The notes below the pieces were generated by a model. That model saw only the letters and a list, made by a program, of their open reading frames with translations, was not told where the DNA came from and did no database searches. From Sphingobacteriales bacterium (GTDB lineage Bacteria > Bacteroidota > Bacteroidia > Chitinophagales > UBA2359), in NCBI GenBank assembly GCA_016711295.1, contig JADJTE010000024.1, forward strand, positions 1 through 39,800: 39,800 nt of DNA. The letters are read 5' to 3'. Both the position numbers and the translations under genes were made by a program. Below, in pieces: positions 18,547-27,061 of this stretch (position 1 is its first letter; each line of letters begins with the position of its first letter).

Positions 18547-19218
18547 ATGATAAGCATGCACCAAGTACTATCTCTATTAGGTTTTGCTCTAAGCAGTGTT
18601 TTTTTATATCGTTTTTCAAGTTTTGAAAACAAACAACAAGGCATTGCATATATTTTTTTACTGCTGCTAATAGGTAATGTTAGTTCCTTGTTCTTTGGTT
18701 TGTTGAGCAATTGGTTTTATCATAATTGGTGGCAATTAGGTGAGCGTTTTTGGGGTTCTCTTTTGGTAGGTACTTTTCTATTGCCATTTTTGCTAAAAAA
18801 TAAGCCAAATTTTGAACAAAACTATACCGCAACTTTGCTATCCGTGTCAATTGGCATGTTGTTTATTAAACTTGGTTGCACTATTAGCCACCCTGCCTGC
18901 TACGGTAAAGCGAGTACGGTGCCTTGGGCAATGCTTATAAATGGGCAATATGTTCACCCAATTCCTATATATGACTTCTTATTTCAAGGCGTTTTATTGC
19001 TTGCATTAACCTACTTTTTCCTGAGAAAACCATCTATAAAAATAGGTATTGCTTGGTTGCTTTTTACTTGTGTGTTTGATTTTTGGATAGATTATTTAAG
19101 GAGTTATGAGAGATATATTATATGTTTGTCGCTTTCACAATTTGCCTACCTTACTATAATTTTGCTTAATATACCACTTGCGATAAGGAAGTGTGAGTTT
19201 TCCCGCGAAACGGTTTAG
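18547..19218 (+). CDS. Lgt-like membrane protein (prolipoprotein diacylglyceryl transferase family, divergent)
   Basis: 223 residues with about six hydrophobic segments. The central part GCTISHPACYGKAST-VPWAM...YVHPIPIYDFLFQG follows the order of the Lgt signature (conserved Gly, YG, PW, HPxQLYE-like). Known Lgt enzymes also need an HGG motif and Arg/Asn residues in the first half. Here the corresponding stretch is LGERFWGSLLVG, with no HGG, and the NxxNGE motif is missing, so activity is doubtful. It sits just downstream of two lipoproteins, which would be its natural substrates. The last codons and TAG stop lie in a repeat unit (CGCGAAACGGTTTAG), so the natural C-terminus may be lost. Confidence 0.7.
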   Translation: MISMHQVLSLLGFALSSVFLYRFSSFENKQQGIAYIFLLLLIGNVSSLFFGLLSNWFYHNWWQLGERFWGSLLVGTFLLPFLLKNKPNFEQNYTATLLSVSIGMLFIKLGCTISHPACYGKASTVPWAMLINGQYVHPIPIYDFLFQGVLLLALTYFFLRKPSIKIGIAWLLFTCVFDFWIDYLRSYERYIICLSLSQFAYLTIILLNIPLAIRKCEFSRETV

Positions 19219-19500
19219 CCCTCCGTAGCAAGAGAAGTTGAAGTTTGTGAGTGAAGCGGCTTAGTCCTCCATAGCAAGCGAACCCCTGCGCATCAAGTTA
19301 AGCGCGAAATAGCAAAGGGATGGTTTAGTGCTTCGTAGCGAGTGAAATTGCTGCGCATCAAGGCGAAAACCACCGCCAACAATACACAGCCGTCCATAAC
19401 CCGCATCGAGGGGCGTGCGTGAGATTCGGGCGAATCTCCCGCGCGAAGGACATACGGCGGCTGTGCGGGCGTTGGCGGCAATTATGCGAACTTTTCTAAT
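19206..19500. repeat. Three repeat units and one composite palindrome
   Basis: Equivalent to 3494-3775 and part of the large duplication. Units lie at about 19221, 19268 and 19333, with a composite palindrome starting at 19373. The two duplicated copies begin to differ inside the palindrome (about 19400 against 3690). No gene. Confidence 0.8.
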
Positions 19501-19509
19501 CAGACGCGC

Positions 19510-19646
19510 GTAAAATGGGGAAAGGAAACGCAAGACAGACCGCCGGCGGGGATTTCATCAGGAGCGAACCGCCTTTGAATATACGAACTTGGCACAGGTC
19601 GCCGAAAATGGACTTGAGAGTAGGCGAAATTTCAAAGCTAAACAAG
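19510..19646 (+). promoter_or_regulatory. Type-1 leader with a different last 20 bp
   Basis: Matches the other leaders to GAGTAGGCGAAATTT, then changes to CAAAGCTAAACAAG directly before ATG 19647. It keeps the TTG at the -33 position but has no TATTTTTC box. Leader and gene were therefore joined about 14 bp before the start codon here, not at it. Confidence 0.55.
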
Positions 19647-21497
19647 ATGACAAAAGTACAGGTATTTGGGGCATTGTTTCTAATGTGTTGCCTATTTGCT
19701 TGCAACGAACAAGAAGAACTATTGCCCGAACAAGCAGTGAAACCCACTATTAGCCAAAAAATGGGAGAATCGGAAGCCAACTATTGCAAAACATATCGGG
19801 CTTTTAAAACCGAGTTTTGCCCAAGAAACGACCGTGGTACCTACGAAACGCCACTTATGAGAAACGGAATAATCGTTTCCAATACACAAGGGTTAAGCTA
19901 CCAGGTTGTTCCATTTAAAAACCAATTGGGGCAAACAGATTTTATCGTACAATTGCCAAACGAGCAAGAGTATGTACTGACCAATACTTCGTATTGGTAC
20001 TATCGAAGTTTTTCGGATAGCTTGCAAGCAGACAACGCTTTGCAAGGATTATATTTGATAAAACATTTGATAGAGAACAAAAACACAAATATTAGCGCAT
20101 ATGCGGGGCAATTACAGCAGAAAGCGACCTTGCACGAGCAGGACGAAACGCTGTATATCCGATACACCGATGTGATTTCGATAGATGAAACGCTTGCAGG
20201 AAGCCTATTTTTTGTATCGCGTTGCGTCTATGAACAAGCAGAAACCGTTAGGCGTTATATCAACAACATTGGATTTGCCGACAACTCGACCTATGAATAC
20301 ATCGTTGAAAGTGCGTTGGAAAGCTGCGGTTTTGATTGCTACACTTGTGCCGACCCGATTTGTGTTTTCGATGCCATTTTTGCAGCGATAAACCCCGACA
20401 ACTTTACCGACCAAGAAAAAGTACAATTATCGTTTTTGGTATACAGTTCAGGCTTGGGTGAGACCGAAACCGCGTATTTATCGGACAACCCCATCTTGAC
20501 CGCACGCTATTACGATTTTTTTATATCGAGTTTGTCGAGCGAAAATTGTGAGGCGGGTCAAGTTTTTTGCCGTCTGAATGATTGGCTATTCGCTATCAAA
20601 GACGATCCCTTAGCCTTATTGCGCGATTGTATGGAAAATGACCCTAACAATGCTCTATATGTCGATGATTGGATAAATTTAGCTACCTTTAATGCCAACG
20701 ACGTACCCGAAGTAAGCGCGAAATTAGCCGATTTGGGCGATGAGTATTGGATACAAACGCTGTATAATGCCACCAATTGGGATTTTGGGCATGAAGCCAC
20801 CGCCGCCGTAAATATGGATTTCTTTGGTGTTCGCATCACCCAAATGCCCCTAAACATACTCCTCCAACCCATGACACCCGAAGAATTTTTAGAAAGTATC
20901 AGAGTTGCTTGGGCAACTGAAAGTGTGCTGGGTCAGGGTACTGAATGTTATCAGCCCTTTCCCCCATATGGCGGGTATTTTAGGTATAACGTAGGGTACG
21001 AGGAAGAGGAAGAAATGCTATGGTTATCTGAGTTCCCTAAGAGTACTATATTTTCAATAAAAATGGCAGATGACGGTTCTGTTATCGTATCGGACTACGC
21101 TAGTTGCTGTTGGACATTTTCAACCTTAAATGCTCCTGGTTGGTTTGAGGCAGACTCCTACGACGGCTACCACCCTGTAAGCGGCAATAGGCGGTTTGGT
21201 TTGCGCGATAATGGCGATGGGTCTTATACTTTTTTTACGCAAGGAGTGGATAAACTGACTGGTGTGTGGCATGCCTTAGCAAATACAACCATCATTGATG
21301 CTTTTTCCAAAGCTGATGAACTTTGGACTTGTATGCTGGGGCAAATAGCTACCATAGTAACGGACAATGGCGGCTCAATAGATTCTGACTATGAAATAAT
21401 GACCTATCGCCCCGAATGGGAGTTATTAAGGCAATACTTGTATGAGAATTGCGGCGAACCTATCAATATCTTTTCACTACCTTGTACTAACGAATAA
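19647..21497 (+). CDS. Large lipoprotein of 616 residues with a toxin-like C-terminal region
   Basis: ATG 19647 follows AAACAAG and begins MTKVQVFGALFLMCCLFAC, a lipoprotein signal with lipobox LFAC. An upstream in-frame start at 19515 would translate only leader. The middle contains a Cys-rich patch (CGFDCYTCADPICVF) and helices. The last about 130 residues include YDGYHPVSGNRRFGLRDNGD, then GSYTFFTQGVDKLTG and IIDAFSKADELW. From memory, not a search, the HPVSGNR...YTFxTxGVDR pattern resembles C-terminal domains of large secreted or RHS-type proteins. A possible effector domain is therefore an inference. The next gene starts 4 bp after the stop. Confidence 0.7.
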   Translation: MTKVQVFGALFLMCCLFACNEQEELLPEQAVKPTISQKMGESEANYCKTYRAFKTEFCPRNDRGTYETPLMRNGIIVSNTQGLSYQVVPFKNQLGQTDFIVQLPNEQEYVLTNTSYWYYRSFSDSLQADNALQGLYLIKHLIENKNTNISAYAGQLQQKATLHEQDETLYIRYTDVISIDETLAGSLFFVSRCVYEQAETVRRYINNIGFADNSTYEYIVESALESCGFDCYTCADPICVFDAIFAAINPDNFTDQEKVQLSFLVYSSGLGETETAYLSDNPILTARYYDFFISSLSSENCEAGQVFCRLNDWLFAIKDDPLALLRDCMENDPNNALYVDDWINLATFNANDVPEVSAKLADLGDEYWIQTLYNATNWDFGHEATAAVNMDFFGVRITQMPLNILLQPMTPEEFLESIRVAWATESVLGQGTECYQPFPPYGGYFRYNVGYEEEEEMLWLSEFPKSTIFSIKMADDGSVIVSDYASCCWTFSTLNAPGWFEADSYDGYHPVSGNRRFGLRDNGDGSYTFFTQGVDKLTGVWHALANTTIIDAFSKADELWTCMLGQIATIVTDNGGSIDSDYEIMTYRPEWELLRQYLYENCGEPINIFSLPCTNE

Positions 21498-21501
21498 TGT
21501 C

Positions 21502-21789
21502 ATGATTACCTACGATATTTTCATCTGCATTCTTATTTATATAGGAGCAACTATAATTCTGAGTGTTTTATTTCATTTTTTACCAAAATATAAAAACCCA
21601 TATGGGTATGTTTTTTGGTGCGACTTAATTTTTAAACTGCCGTTTGTGGTGGGTTTATTATTTTTTAATTTTCGCTCGGATTGCTATAGTTTAGCAGCTC
21701 TCTTTTTTTATATGTTGTTATTCAATGCTGGTGCTTGGCTCTATGGCTTTTTATATTATTACTTGTATGTACGGAGGCGGTTGAAGTAG
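21502..21789 (+). CDS. Small membrane protein (about three segments), possible partner of 19647 product
   Basis: 95 residues from ATG 21502, with hydrophobic stretches at about 4-27, 38-56 and 63-88 and a basic C-terminus (YVRRRLK). It lies 4 bp after the large lipoprotein gene, so the two are surely cotranscribed. Its size and position fit a membrane immunity protein or a small accessory protein. No family is recognised. The stop is about 25 bp before repeat-like sequence. Confidence 0.6.
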   Translation: MITYDIFICILIYIGATIILSVLFHFLPKYKNPYGYVFWCDLIFKLPFVVGLLFFNFRSDCYSLAALFFYMLLFNAGAWLYGFLYYYLYVRRRLK

Positions 21790-21809
21790 CCTTGATGCTA
21801 AGCCTTCCA

Positions 21810-22642
21810 TAACCCTATCAAGTGAAATCGCTGCGCATCAAGTTAAGCGCGGGATAGTAAAGGAAGTTGAAACTTTCAAGTGAAGCGGTTTAGTGCTTCG
21901 TAGCAAGTGAAATTGCCGCGCACCAAGTTAAGCGCGAAATGGCAAAGGGATTTGAAGTTTGCGAGTGAAGCGGGTTTAACTCTTCGTAGCAAGTGAAATT
22001 GCTGCGCATCAAGTTAAGCGCGAAATAGCAAAGGGATTTGAAGTTTGCGAGTGAAGCGGTTTATTCTTTCGTAGCAAGTGAACCCCTGCGCATCAAGTTA
22101 AGCGCGAAATAGCAAAGGGACGGTTTAGTGCTTCGTAGCGAGTGAATTTTTGGGCATCAAGTTAAGCGCGAAATAGCAGAGGAAGTTGAAACTTTCAAGT
22201 GAAACTGTTTAACTCTTCGTAGCAAGTGAAATTGCTGCGCATCAAGTTAAGCGCGAAATAGCAAAGGGACAAGTGAAGCAGTTTAGTGCTTCGTAGCAAG
22301 TGAAATTGCTGCGCATCAAGTTAAGCGCGAAATAGCAAAGGGACGGTTTAGTGCTTCGTAGCAAGTGAATTTCTGCGCATCAAGTTAAGCGCGGAATAGC
22401 AAAGGAAGTTGAAACTTTCAAGTGAAGCGGTTTAGTGCTTCGTAGCAAGCGAAATTGCTGCGCACCAAGTTAAGCGCGAAATAGCAGAGGGACGGTTTAG
22501 TGCTTCGTAGCAAGTGAACTTCTGCGTATCAAGTTAAGCGCGAAATAGCGAAGGGGATTTGAAACTTTCGAGTGAAGCGGTTTAGTGCTTCGTAGCAAGT
22601 GAATTTTTGCGCACCAGGTTGAGTGAAATGAGGCGCAAGAGA
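21810..22642. repeat. Array of about ten repeat units
   Basis: Units with the CGTAGC landmark at about 21897, 21980, 22065, 22131, 22216, 22289, 22352, 22438, 22503 and 22586. Unusually, there is no composite palindrome among them. Spacers vary: GGGAC, GGGATTTGAAGTTTGCGAGTG and GGAAGTTGAAACTTTCAAGTG. The array ends in the ATAAATACA module, which is interrupted by the MITE. No gene. Confidence 0.85.
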
Positions 22643-22648
22643 TAAATA

Positions 22649-22947
22649 CAGTGTGCTGAAAAAGTCTTTTCCAGCAAAGGTGTTTTTAAAAATCAATTTT
22701 TTCTGTTTTTATGTATTCGTAAATTGCTGTAAATCAATTTTTTATGCACATTAAAAAATTAAAATTTTACAAATTAGCACTTTTGTTCAAAATGAGTCGC
22801 GGAGAATTTTTAAAAAAAAACTGCACGGTTTTTCGGGTACTTCTATTCAAAATCGTGCAGTTTCGCGTTCCAAAATCGTGCATTCCTTGTTATAGACTAT
22901 TGATTTACAAGGAATTATAGCAACTAATCGATTTTTTCAGTACGCTC
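22649..22947. mobile_element. MITE-like element related to the IS5-like elements
   Basis: 299 bp with no coding frame. Left end CAGTGTGCTGAAAAAGTC and right end complementary to GAGCGTACTGAAAAAATC match the ends of the IS at 7835 and 12498. TAAATA flanks both sides (22643-22648, 22948-22953). Two uninterrupted copies of the surrounding sequence exist (about 1069-1080, 28361-28372), reading GATAAATACATC. An internal CTGCACG...CGTGCAG inverted repeat lies at about 22821-22861. Confidence 0.85.
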
Positions 22948-22953
22948 TAAATA

Positions 22954-23317
22954 CATCGCCACTTTCAAAAAAAAGTAACGAAAATATATACAAATATCAA
23001 ATGAAATCTACTGTCTTGTGGCGGTTTAACCCTCCGTAACAAGTGAAATTGCTGCGCATCAAGTTAAGCGCGAAATAGCAAAGGGACGGTTTAGTGCTTC
23101 GTATCAAGTGAAATTTCTGCGCATCAAGTTAAGCGCGAAATAGCAAAGGGATTTGAAATTTGCGAGTGAAACGGTTTAGTGCTTCGTAGCAAGTGAAATT
23201 GCTACGCACCAAGTTAAGCGCGAAACGTAGCAAAGGGACAAGTGAAGCGGTTTAGTGCTTCGTAGCGAGTGAAATCGCTGCGTATCAAGGCGAAAACCAC
23301 CGCCAACAATACACAGC
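22954..23317. repeat. Rest of the split module, four repeat units and a truncated palindrome
   Basis: Continues the module broken by the MITE to about 23025, then units at about 23030, 23098, 23187 and 23261. The composite palindrome starting at 23300 stops after ACACAG (about 23317), where the mercury gene block begins. Its right arm is not here; the next GTTGGCGG is at 24843. Confidence 0.8.
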
Positions 23318-23340
23318 GAAAAGAAAAAATAAAAGAAGTA

Positions 23341-23364
23341 ACCCAACCTAAAATAAGGTTGGGT
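23341..23364 (+). terminator. Rho-independent terminator upstream of mercury operon
   Basis: ACCCAACCT (23341-23349) pairs perfectly with AGGTTGGGT (23356-23364) around six bases, followed by AATTTTTT. It lies at the edge of the inserted mercury block and would shield it from transcription out of the repeats. Confidence 0.7.
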
Positions 23365-23380
23365 AATTTTTTGAAAACAA

Positions 23381-23422
23381 ATTTAAGAATTTGCTTAAAT
23401 AATAAAATAAGAAATAACTTTG
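23381..23422 (+). promoter_or_regulatory. Promoter with overlapping ArsR-type operator
   Basis: ATTTAAG (23381-23387), six bases, CTTAAAT (23394-23400) is a perfect 7-6-7 palindrome of the ArsR/SmtB operator kind. The -33 TTTG (23390-23393) lies inside it, and TAACTTTG (23415-23422) follows after 21 bp as the -7 box. The ArsR gene starts at 23448. Autoregulation by metal-sensitive repression is the expected behaviour. Confidence 0.7.
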
Positions 23423-23447
23423 CAACGTTTAAAGACAAAAAAATAAT

Positions 23448-23825
23448 ATGAATAGCAATCAAGACAATACCTGCATCAGGTTACTTGCAGACCCTGTTCA
23501 AATTCAGAACTGCAAAAAACACCTTATCGAAGCCGAAAAATCGTTCACCAACCTTGCCCAAGTGCTAAACTTAGCAGGAAATGAAGTGCGTTTGAAGATT
23601 TTGTACTTGCTCGACAGAGAAGCAGAACTTTGCCCTTGCGACTTGTCGGATATTTTGGGAATGACAATACCAGCCGTTTCGCAACACCTGCGAAAACTCA
23701 AAGACGCAAATCTCATTCAGTTTAGGAAGGAAGGACAGACCATTTTTTACGGACTCAAAGCAAATCACACAGACATCATTAAACCGTTATTTCATCACAT
23801 TCAACAAAAAGAATTGGTAATATGA
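23448..23825 (+). CDS. ArsR/SmtB-family metal-sensing repressor, probably mercury-responsive
   Basis: 125 residues. A winged helix-turn-helix lies at about 40-110: VLNLAGNEVRLKILYLL, then the recognition helix region TIPAVSQHLRKLKDANLI and the wing FRKEGQTIFYGLK. Cys residues in LCPCDLSDIL and near the N-terminus (CIRLLADPVQIQNC) are candidate metal ligands. Its stop overlaps the merTP start by 4 bp. The operator upstream matches this family. Mercury as effector is inferred from the neighbour genes; many Bacteroidota mer operons use an ArsR-type regulator in place of MerR. Confidence 0.88.
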   Translation: MNSNQDNTCIRLLADPVQIQNCKKHLIEAEKSFTNLAQVLNLAGNEVRLKILYLLDREAELCPCDLSDILGMTIPAVSQHLRKLKDANLIQFRKEGQTIFYGLKANHTDIIKPLFHHIQQKELVI

Positions 23826-24427
23826 AGCAGCCATTTTCACTTCCAAACTTGGGCATTTTGACCGCATTGGCGAGTTCGCTTTGCTGTATCATGCCAGTTT
23901 TGGCTATCATCGCAGGGACAAGCGGACTTGCCTCCACTTTTTCATGGCTTGAACCCGCAAGACCTTATTTCATAGGCTCAACTGTTTTGGTATTGGGTTT
24001 CGCATGGTATCAAAAACTAAGACCACAGCCCAAAGATGATTGTGGGTGTCATGTCCCGACAAAAACACCTTTTATTCAGTCCAAAACATTTTTGGGAATC
24101 ATAACCATTGTTTCGGCATTGCTTTTATCCTTTCCAAGTTACGCTCATATTTTTTTCCCGAAACATGAAGTCCAAAAAATTGCCAATCCAACGGCATCTA
24201 TCCAAAAAATTGAAGTGCAAATAGAAGGAATGACTTGCACAGGTTGCGAAGAACACGTCAAATCAGAAATAAATAAACTCAATGGCATAACGGAGATTGT
24301 CGTATCTTACAAGAAAGGAAATGCAACAGTCAGGTTTGACACTCAAAAAACAGACATTGACAAAATCAAAAATGCTATCAACCAGACAGGCTATAAAGCC
24401 ATAAATCACAAAATAATAAAACAATGA
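23822..24427 (+). CDS. merTP: MerTP mercuric ion transport fusion protein
   Basis: 201 residues. The MerT part has transmembrane segments with the vicinal pair SSLCC (Cys21-Cys22) in the first helix and a second Cys pair in DCGCHV, as in mercury importers. After a third hydrophobic segment (about 90-112) comes a MerP-like heavy-metal-associated domain with GMTCTGC (Cys139, Cys142) and a beta-alpha-beta pattern ending NQTGYKA. It would take up Hg(II) across the inner membrane and pass it to a reductase, but no merA is present within the block. It overlaps both neighbours by 4 bp. Confidence 0.9.
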   Translation: MKQPFSLPNLGILTALASSLCCIMPVLAIIAGTSGLASTFSWLEPARPYFIGSTVLVLGFAWYQKLRPQPKDDCGCHVPTKTPFIQSKTFLGIITIVSALLLSFPSYAHIFFPKHEVQKIANPTASIQKIEVQIEGMTCTGCEEHVKSEINKLNGITEIVVSYKKGNATVRFDTQKTDIDKIKNAINQTGYKAINHKIIKQ

Positions 24428-24727
24428 AAGAAAATAATTTCAGCCAATTTTTAGGCGCAATCAAAGCCAAAATCTTTGGAAATACTGAGGGGGGGTATTC
24501 AAACCTCTAAAACAGCCGAAATCATATTGGTATCAACTATTTCATGCCCTAATTGTGGACATAAAAAAGAAGAAACCATGCCGACGGATGCTTGCCAATA
24601 CTTTTACGAGTGCGAAAATTGTAAGCAAGTATTGAAACCAAAGCATGGAGATTGTTGCGTTTATTGTAGTTACGGAACAGTAAAATGTCCACCGATACAA
24701 GCAGGAGATAAAAGTTGTTGTTCATAA
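24424..24727 (+). CDS. GDCCVxC-domain protein, frameshifted at a run of seven G
   Basis: ATG 24424 overlaps merTP in an ATGA and reads MKENNFSQFLGAIKAKIFGNTE, then hits a stop after GAG-GGG-GGG. With six G instead of seven (about 24487-24493) the frame continues as GGIQTSKTAEIILVSTISC and gives a protein of about 100 residues. The C-terminal 65 residues have the known small family features: two CPNC/CENC zinc-type pairs, MPTDACQYFYECENC, and GDCCVYCSYGTVKCPP. Proteins of this kind often travel with mercury or metal genes. An alternative TTG start at 24476 would avoid the shift. Confidence 0.75.
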
Positions 24728-24759
24728 TTAGTTGAAAATCAACAAAATAAAAAACAATG

Positions 24760-24850
24760 CGCCGAACAAAGCATCTACGCCAACCGCCGCCAAAGCCCAA
24801 CCCGCAAAGCCAACGCAGGCGGCGGTATGCGTAGATGCAAACGTTGGCGG
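24760..24850. repeat. attC-like nested palindrome after the mercury operon
   Basis: The outer pair is CGCCGAAC (24760-24767, one extra G) with GTTGGCG (24843-24849). The inner pair GCATCTACGC (24771-24780) and GCGTAGATGC (24829-24838) is perfect over 10 bp, with GCCGCC/GGCGGC further inside. The arms are separated by three and four bases. It starts 32 bp after the stop at 24727. The right flank CGATTATGCGAAC is shared with other palindromes, while the inner arms are unique to this site. Confidence 0.75.
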
Positions 24851-24881
24851 CGATTATGCGAACTTTCCCAATCAGACGCGC

Positions 24882-25018
24882 GTAAAATAGGGAAAGGAAA
24901 CACAGAACGGCAGCCGGCGGGGATTTCATCAGGAGCGAACCGCCTTTGAATATACGAACTTGGCACAGGTAGCCGAAAATGGATTTGAGAGTAGGCAAAA
25001 TTTAATTATTTTTCAGGT
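24882..25018 (+). promoter_or_regulatory. Type-1 leader with the best promoter match
   Basis: TTTG (24984-24987), a 19-bp spacer and TATTTTTC (25007-25014) closely fit the Bacteroidota promoter (last base C where G is usual). ATG 25019 begins 5 bases after the -7 box, so a transcript would start at or next to the start codon. The block is almost identical to the leaders at 17045 and 37428. Confidence 0.6.
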
Positions 25019-27057
25019 ATGAAACGAATATTCTTTTTTTGTATTTTGACTCTTGGGGCTTAATCTCTCTCAAAACATTTGCCCAATCTGAAAATGTAGC
25101 TGATAGCTTGTATTATTTGCAATCCACAGAATCAGACAGTGATTCGTCATTGGTTGAGTATCCTTTTGCGGCATACCAAGAGCAATATTGTTCCCAACTG
25201 AATATCACTGCAAGAGCGGTTGTTCGCTATGAAAGTTCGGCAGTCTGTTATCTTGAATTACAGGACTATCCCGATTTGCTTGGTAGTACCTTGCTCGTGC
25301 TTTCCGACAACGAAATCTATAAAGCCATAACAGCTAAGGGCGAGCGCGATTTTCTGCTCGAAAATTTACCGCTAAACCGCAATTTTATCGTACAGTATGC
25401 CGATGGTTGCGGGCGAACTACCAACTTGACCTCGTTCACTACCTTAGCCGAGAATCAGTTAGAAGGCATTGTAGTATCTCCCAAATTGATGACAATGATG
25501 GGCGATTATTACCAAACAATGGTATTTACCCTGCCCGAATATTTAGAAAGCGAAAGTACCCTGAGCTACTACGAGAAACTGAGTTTTTGGCAAGATATAG
25601 CCTTTAATGACCAGCCCTTTGCCGATAATTTGAGCTATGGCGAATTTCCCATAGAAAATGCGTCTATTAACAGCAGCGGTAGTGAATGCAATTGCCGCCT
25701 ATTATTGACACGCCCAGCATTTGCTCCCGGTTATGAGAATAACATCGAACCCGCGCATCTATCCCTGTTCCAACAGGCGATGTAGCTGTGTATAGCGGGC
25801 ATATCTCAACTAACGGTTGGTCCGAGGAAGAGAATTGGGTAGAAGATAATCCCGACAAGGGAAAATTTTACCGTTCTTTGGGCAATAAAGGAGCGGCGCG
25901 GAGGCAGGTCAATTGGGCAAAGGGCAGAAAAATACATACCAGAATATCAGATTTAAACACATCAGCATCTGATATTAATTATTCCCAAATTCAAATTTTG
26001 TGGTATTGCTTTGAAGGTTTTTTTCATTTTACCGATTGTGGCTGCCGAAAAACGGTCGATTACAAAGCTAAATACAATACGCATAGCGGTCGCAAATGGC
26101 TTTGCCCTCTTGTTTTTTGTGTGGGTCTAAAAAAGGGCGCAGCAAAGCGGAGGATTTGGCAGTCTTGACCTTGTCCGACCAAACGGGAATGGTCACTGTT
26201 TTAGATGCAGGACAAGGCACAGTAGGGTCGGAGTGTGAGCAAACTTGGAATGTCGATTTTTTTCTCAACCTGGTAGATGTAGCTGCTGCCATTGCTACAC
26301 CTATTTTGAGTGGTGGCTCAACGACTAATTGGGGCGATGCAGTAGATGAGATAGCGAGCAGTTTGCAGACATTAATCAGTACGCCAGTGCAAAATATAAC
26401 CGGTTGTAGTTCTAAGGACGAGTTGGCAACGCTTATTCACCAAAATTCTCAATTTACGATGGGTGCTAATGTCATTACATATCTAACTCTTTTTTCGATG
26501 GGCAACACTACTGTTCAGGGTGCTACGAGTTGGGAGGGCGAAACGTCTATTTCAAGCGAATTTAGTTTAGCTGTGGGTATTTCGCCAGTGTCTAATGGCG
26601 ACCAGCCCAAGTACTGCTGTTCTCATGGTTTGAGTTCTTGGATAGTAGCTAATTTTGAAACAATTACCTTGCCTCCCATGCCTCCTTTTATCCCCAATAG
26701 TATAACGGTATCCGACCCCTACCCATCGCCTACAAATATGGAGGCATTGTTAAGTCCGATAGAGGGTTTTTTCGATGCCTTACTGCTGGGGTTTAATGGC
26801 GAACAATACGGTGCTTTGTTGCGCCCTTGGTGCGAAACGGGCAATAAATGGGCTATTAACAGCAATATAGCTACAAATGAGGTGGTTGCCTATACGATTT
26901 TTGACCTAGTAGGACGTGCCGTGTACCACGGCACAGCCCTACCAGCGAAATGCGACAAGCCCAATTTTTACGCGAAAAACTACCTCAAAAGGGGGTTTAT
27001 GTCGTAAGTTTTAATATCGATAATAAACCTTATTCTTTTAAACTCATCAACCCCTAA
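25019..27057 (+). pseudogene. T9SS-exported protein, frameshifted, paralogue of 33592 gene
   Basis: ATG 25019 reads MKRIFFFCILTLGA, then a stop; a one-base shift continues as ISLKTFAQSENVADSLYYLQ, completing a signal peptide. Further shifts near 25770, about 26080 and 26970 join four open segments into about 670 residues. The first 290 align with the 33592 product (VVRYES, LENLPLN, EYLESES, YYEKLSFWQDIAF, KGAARRQ). The C-terminus reads YTIFDLVGRAVYHG...GVYVVSFNIDNKPYSFKLINP, a T9SS sorting domain pattern. It would be secreted and surface-anchored if the reading frame is intact in the cell. The enzymatic role is unknown. Confidence 0.7.
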
Positions 27058-27061
27058 TGCC

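Noticed and set aside
19515..19646. N-terminal extension of the 616-residue lipoprotein
   Set aside because: It translates the shared leader; the lipoprotein signal starts at 19647.
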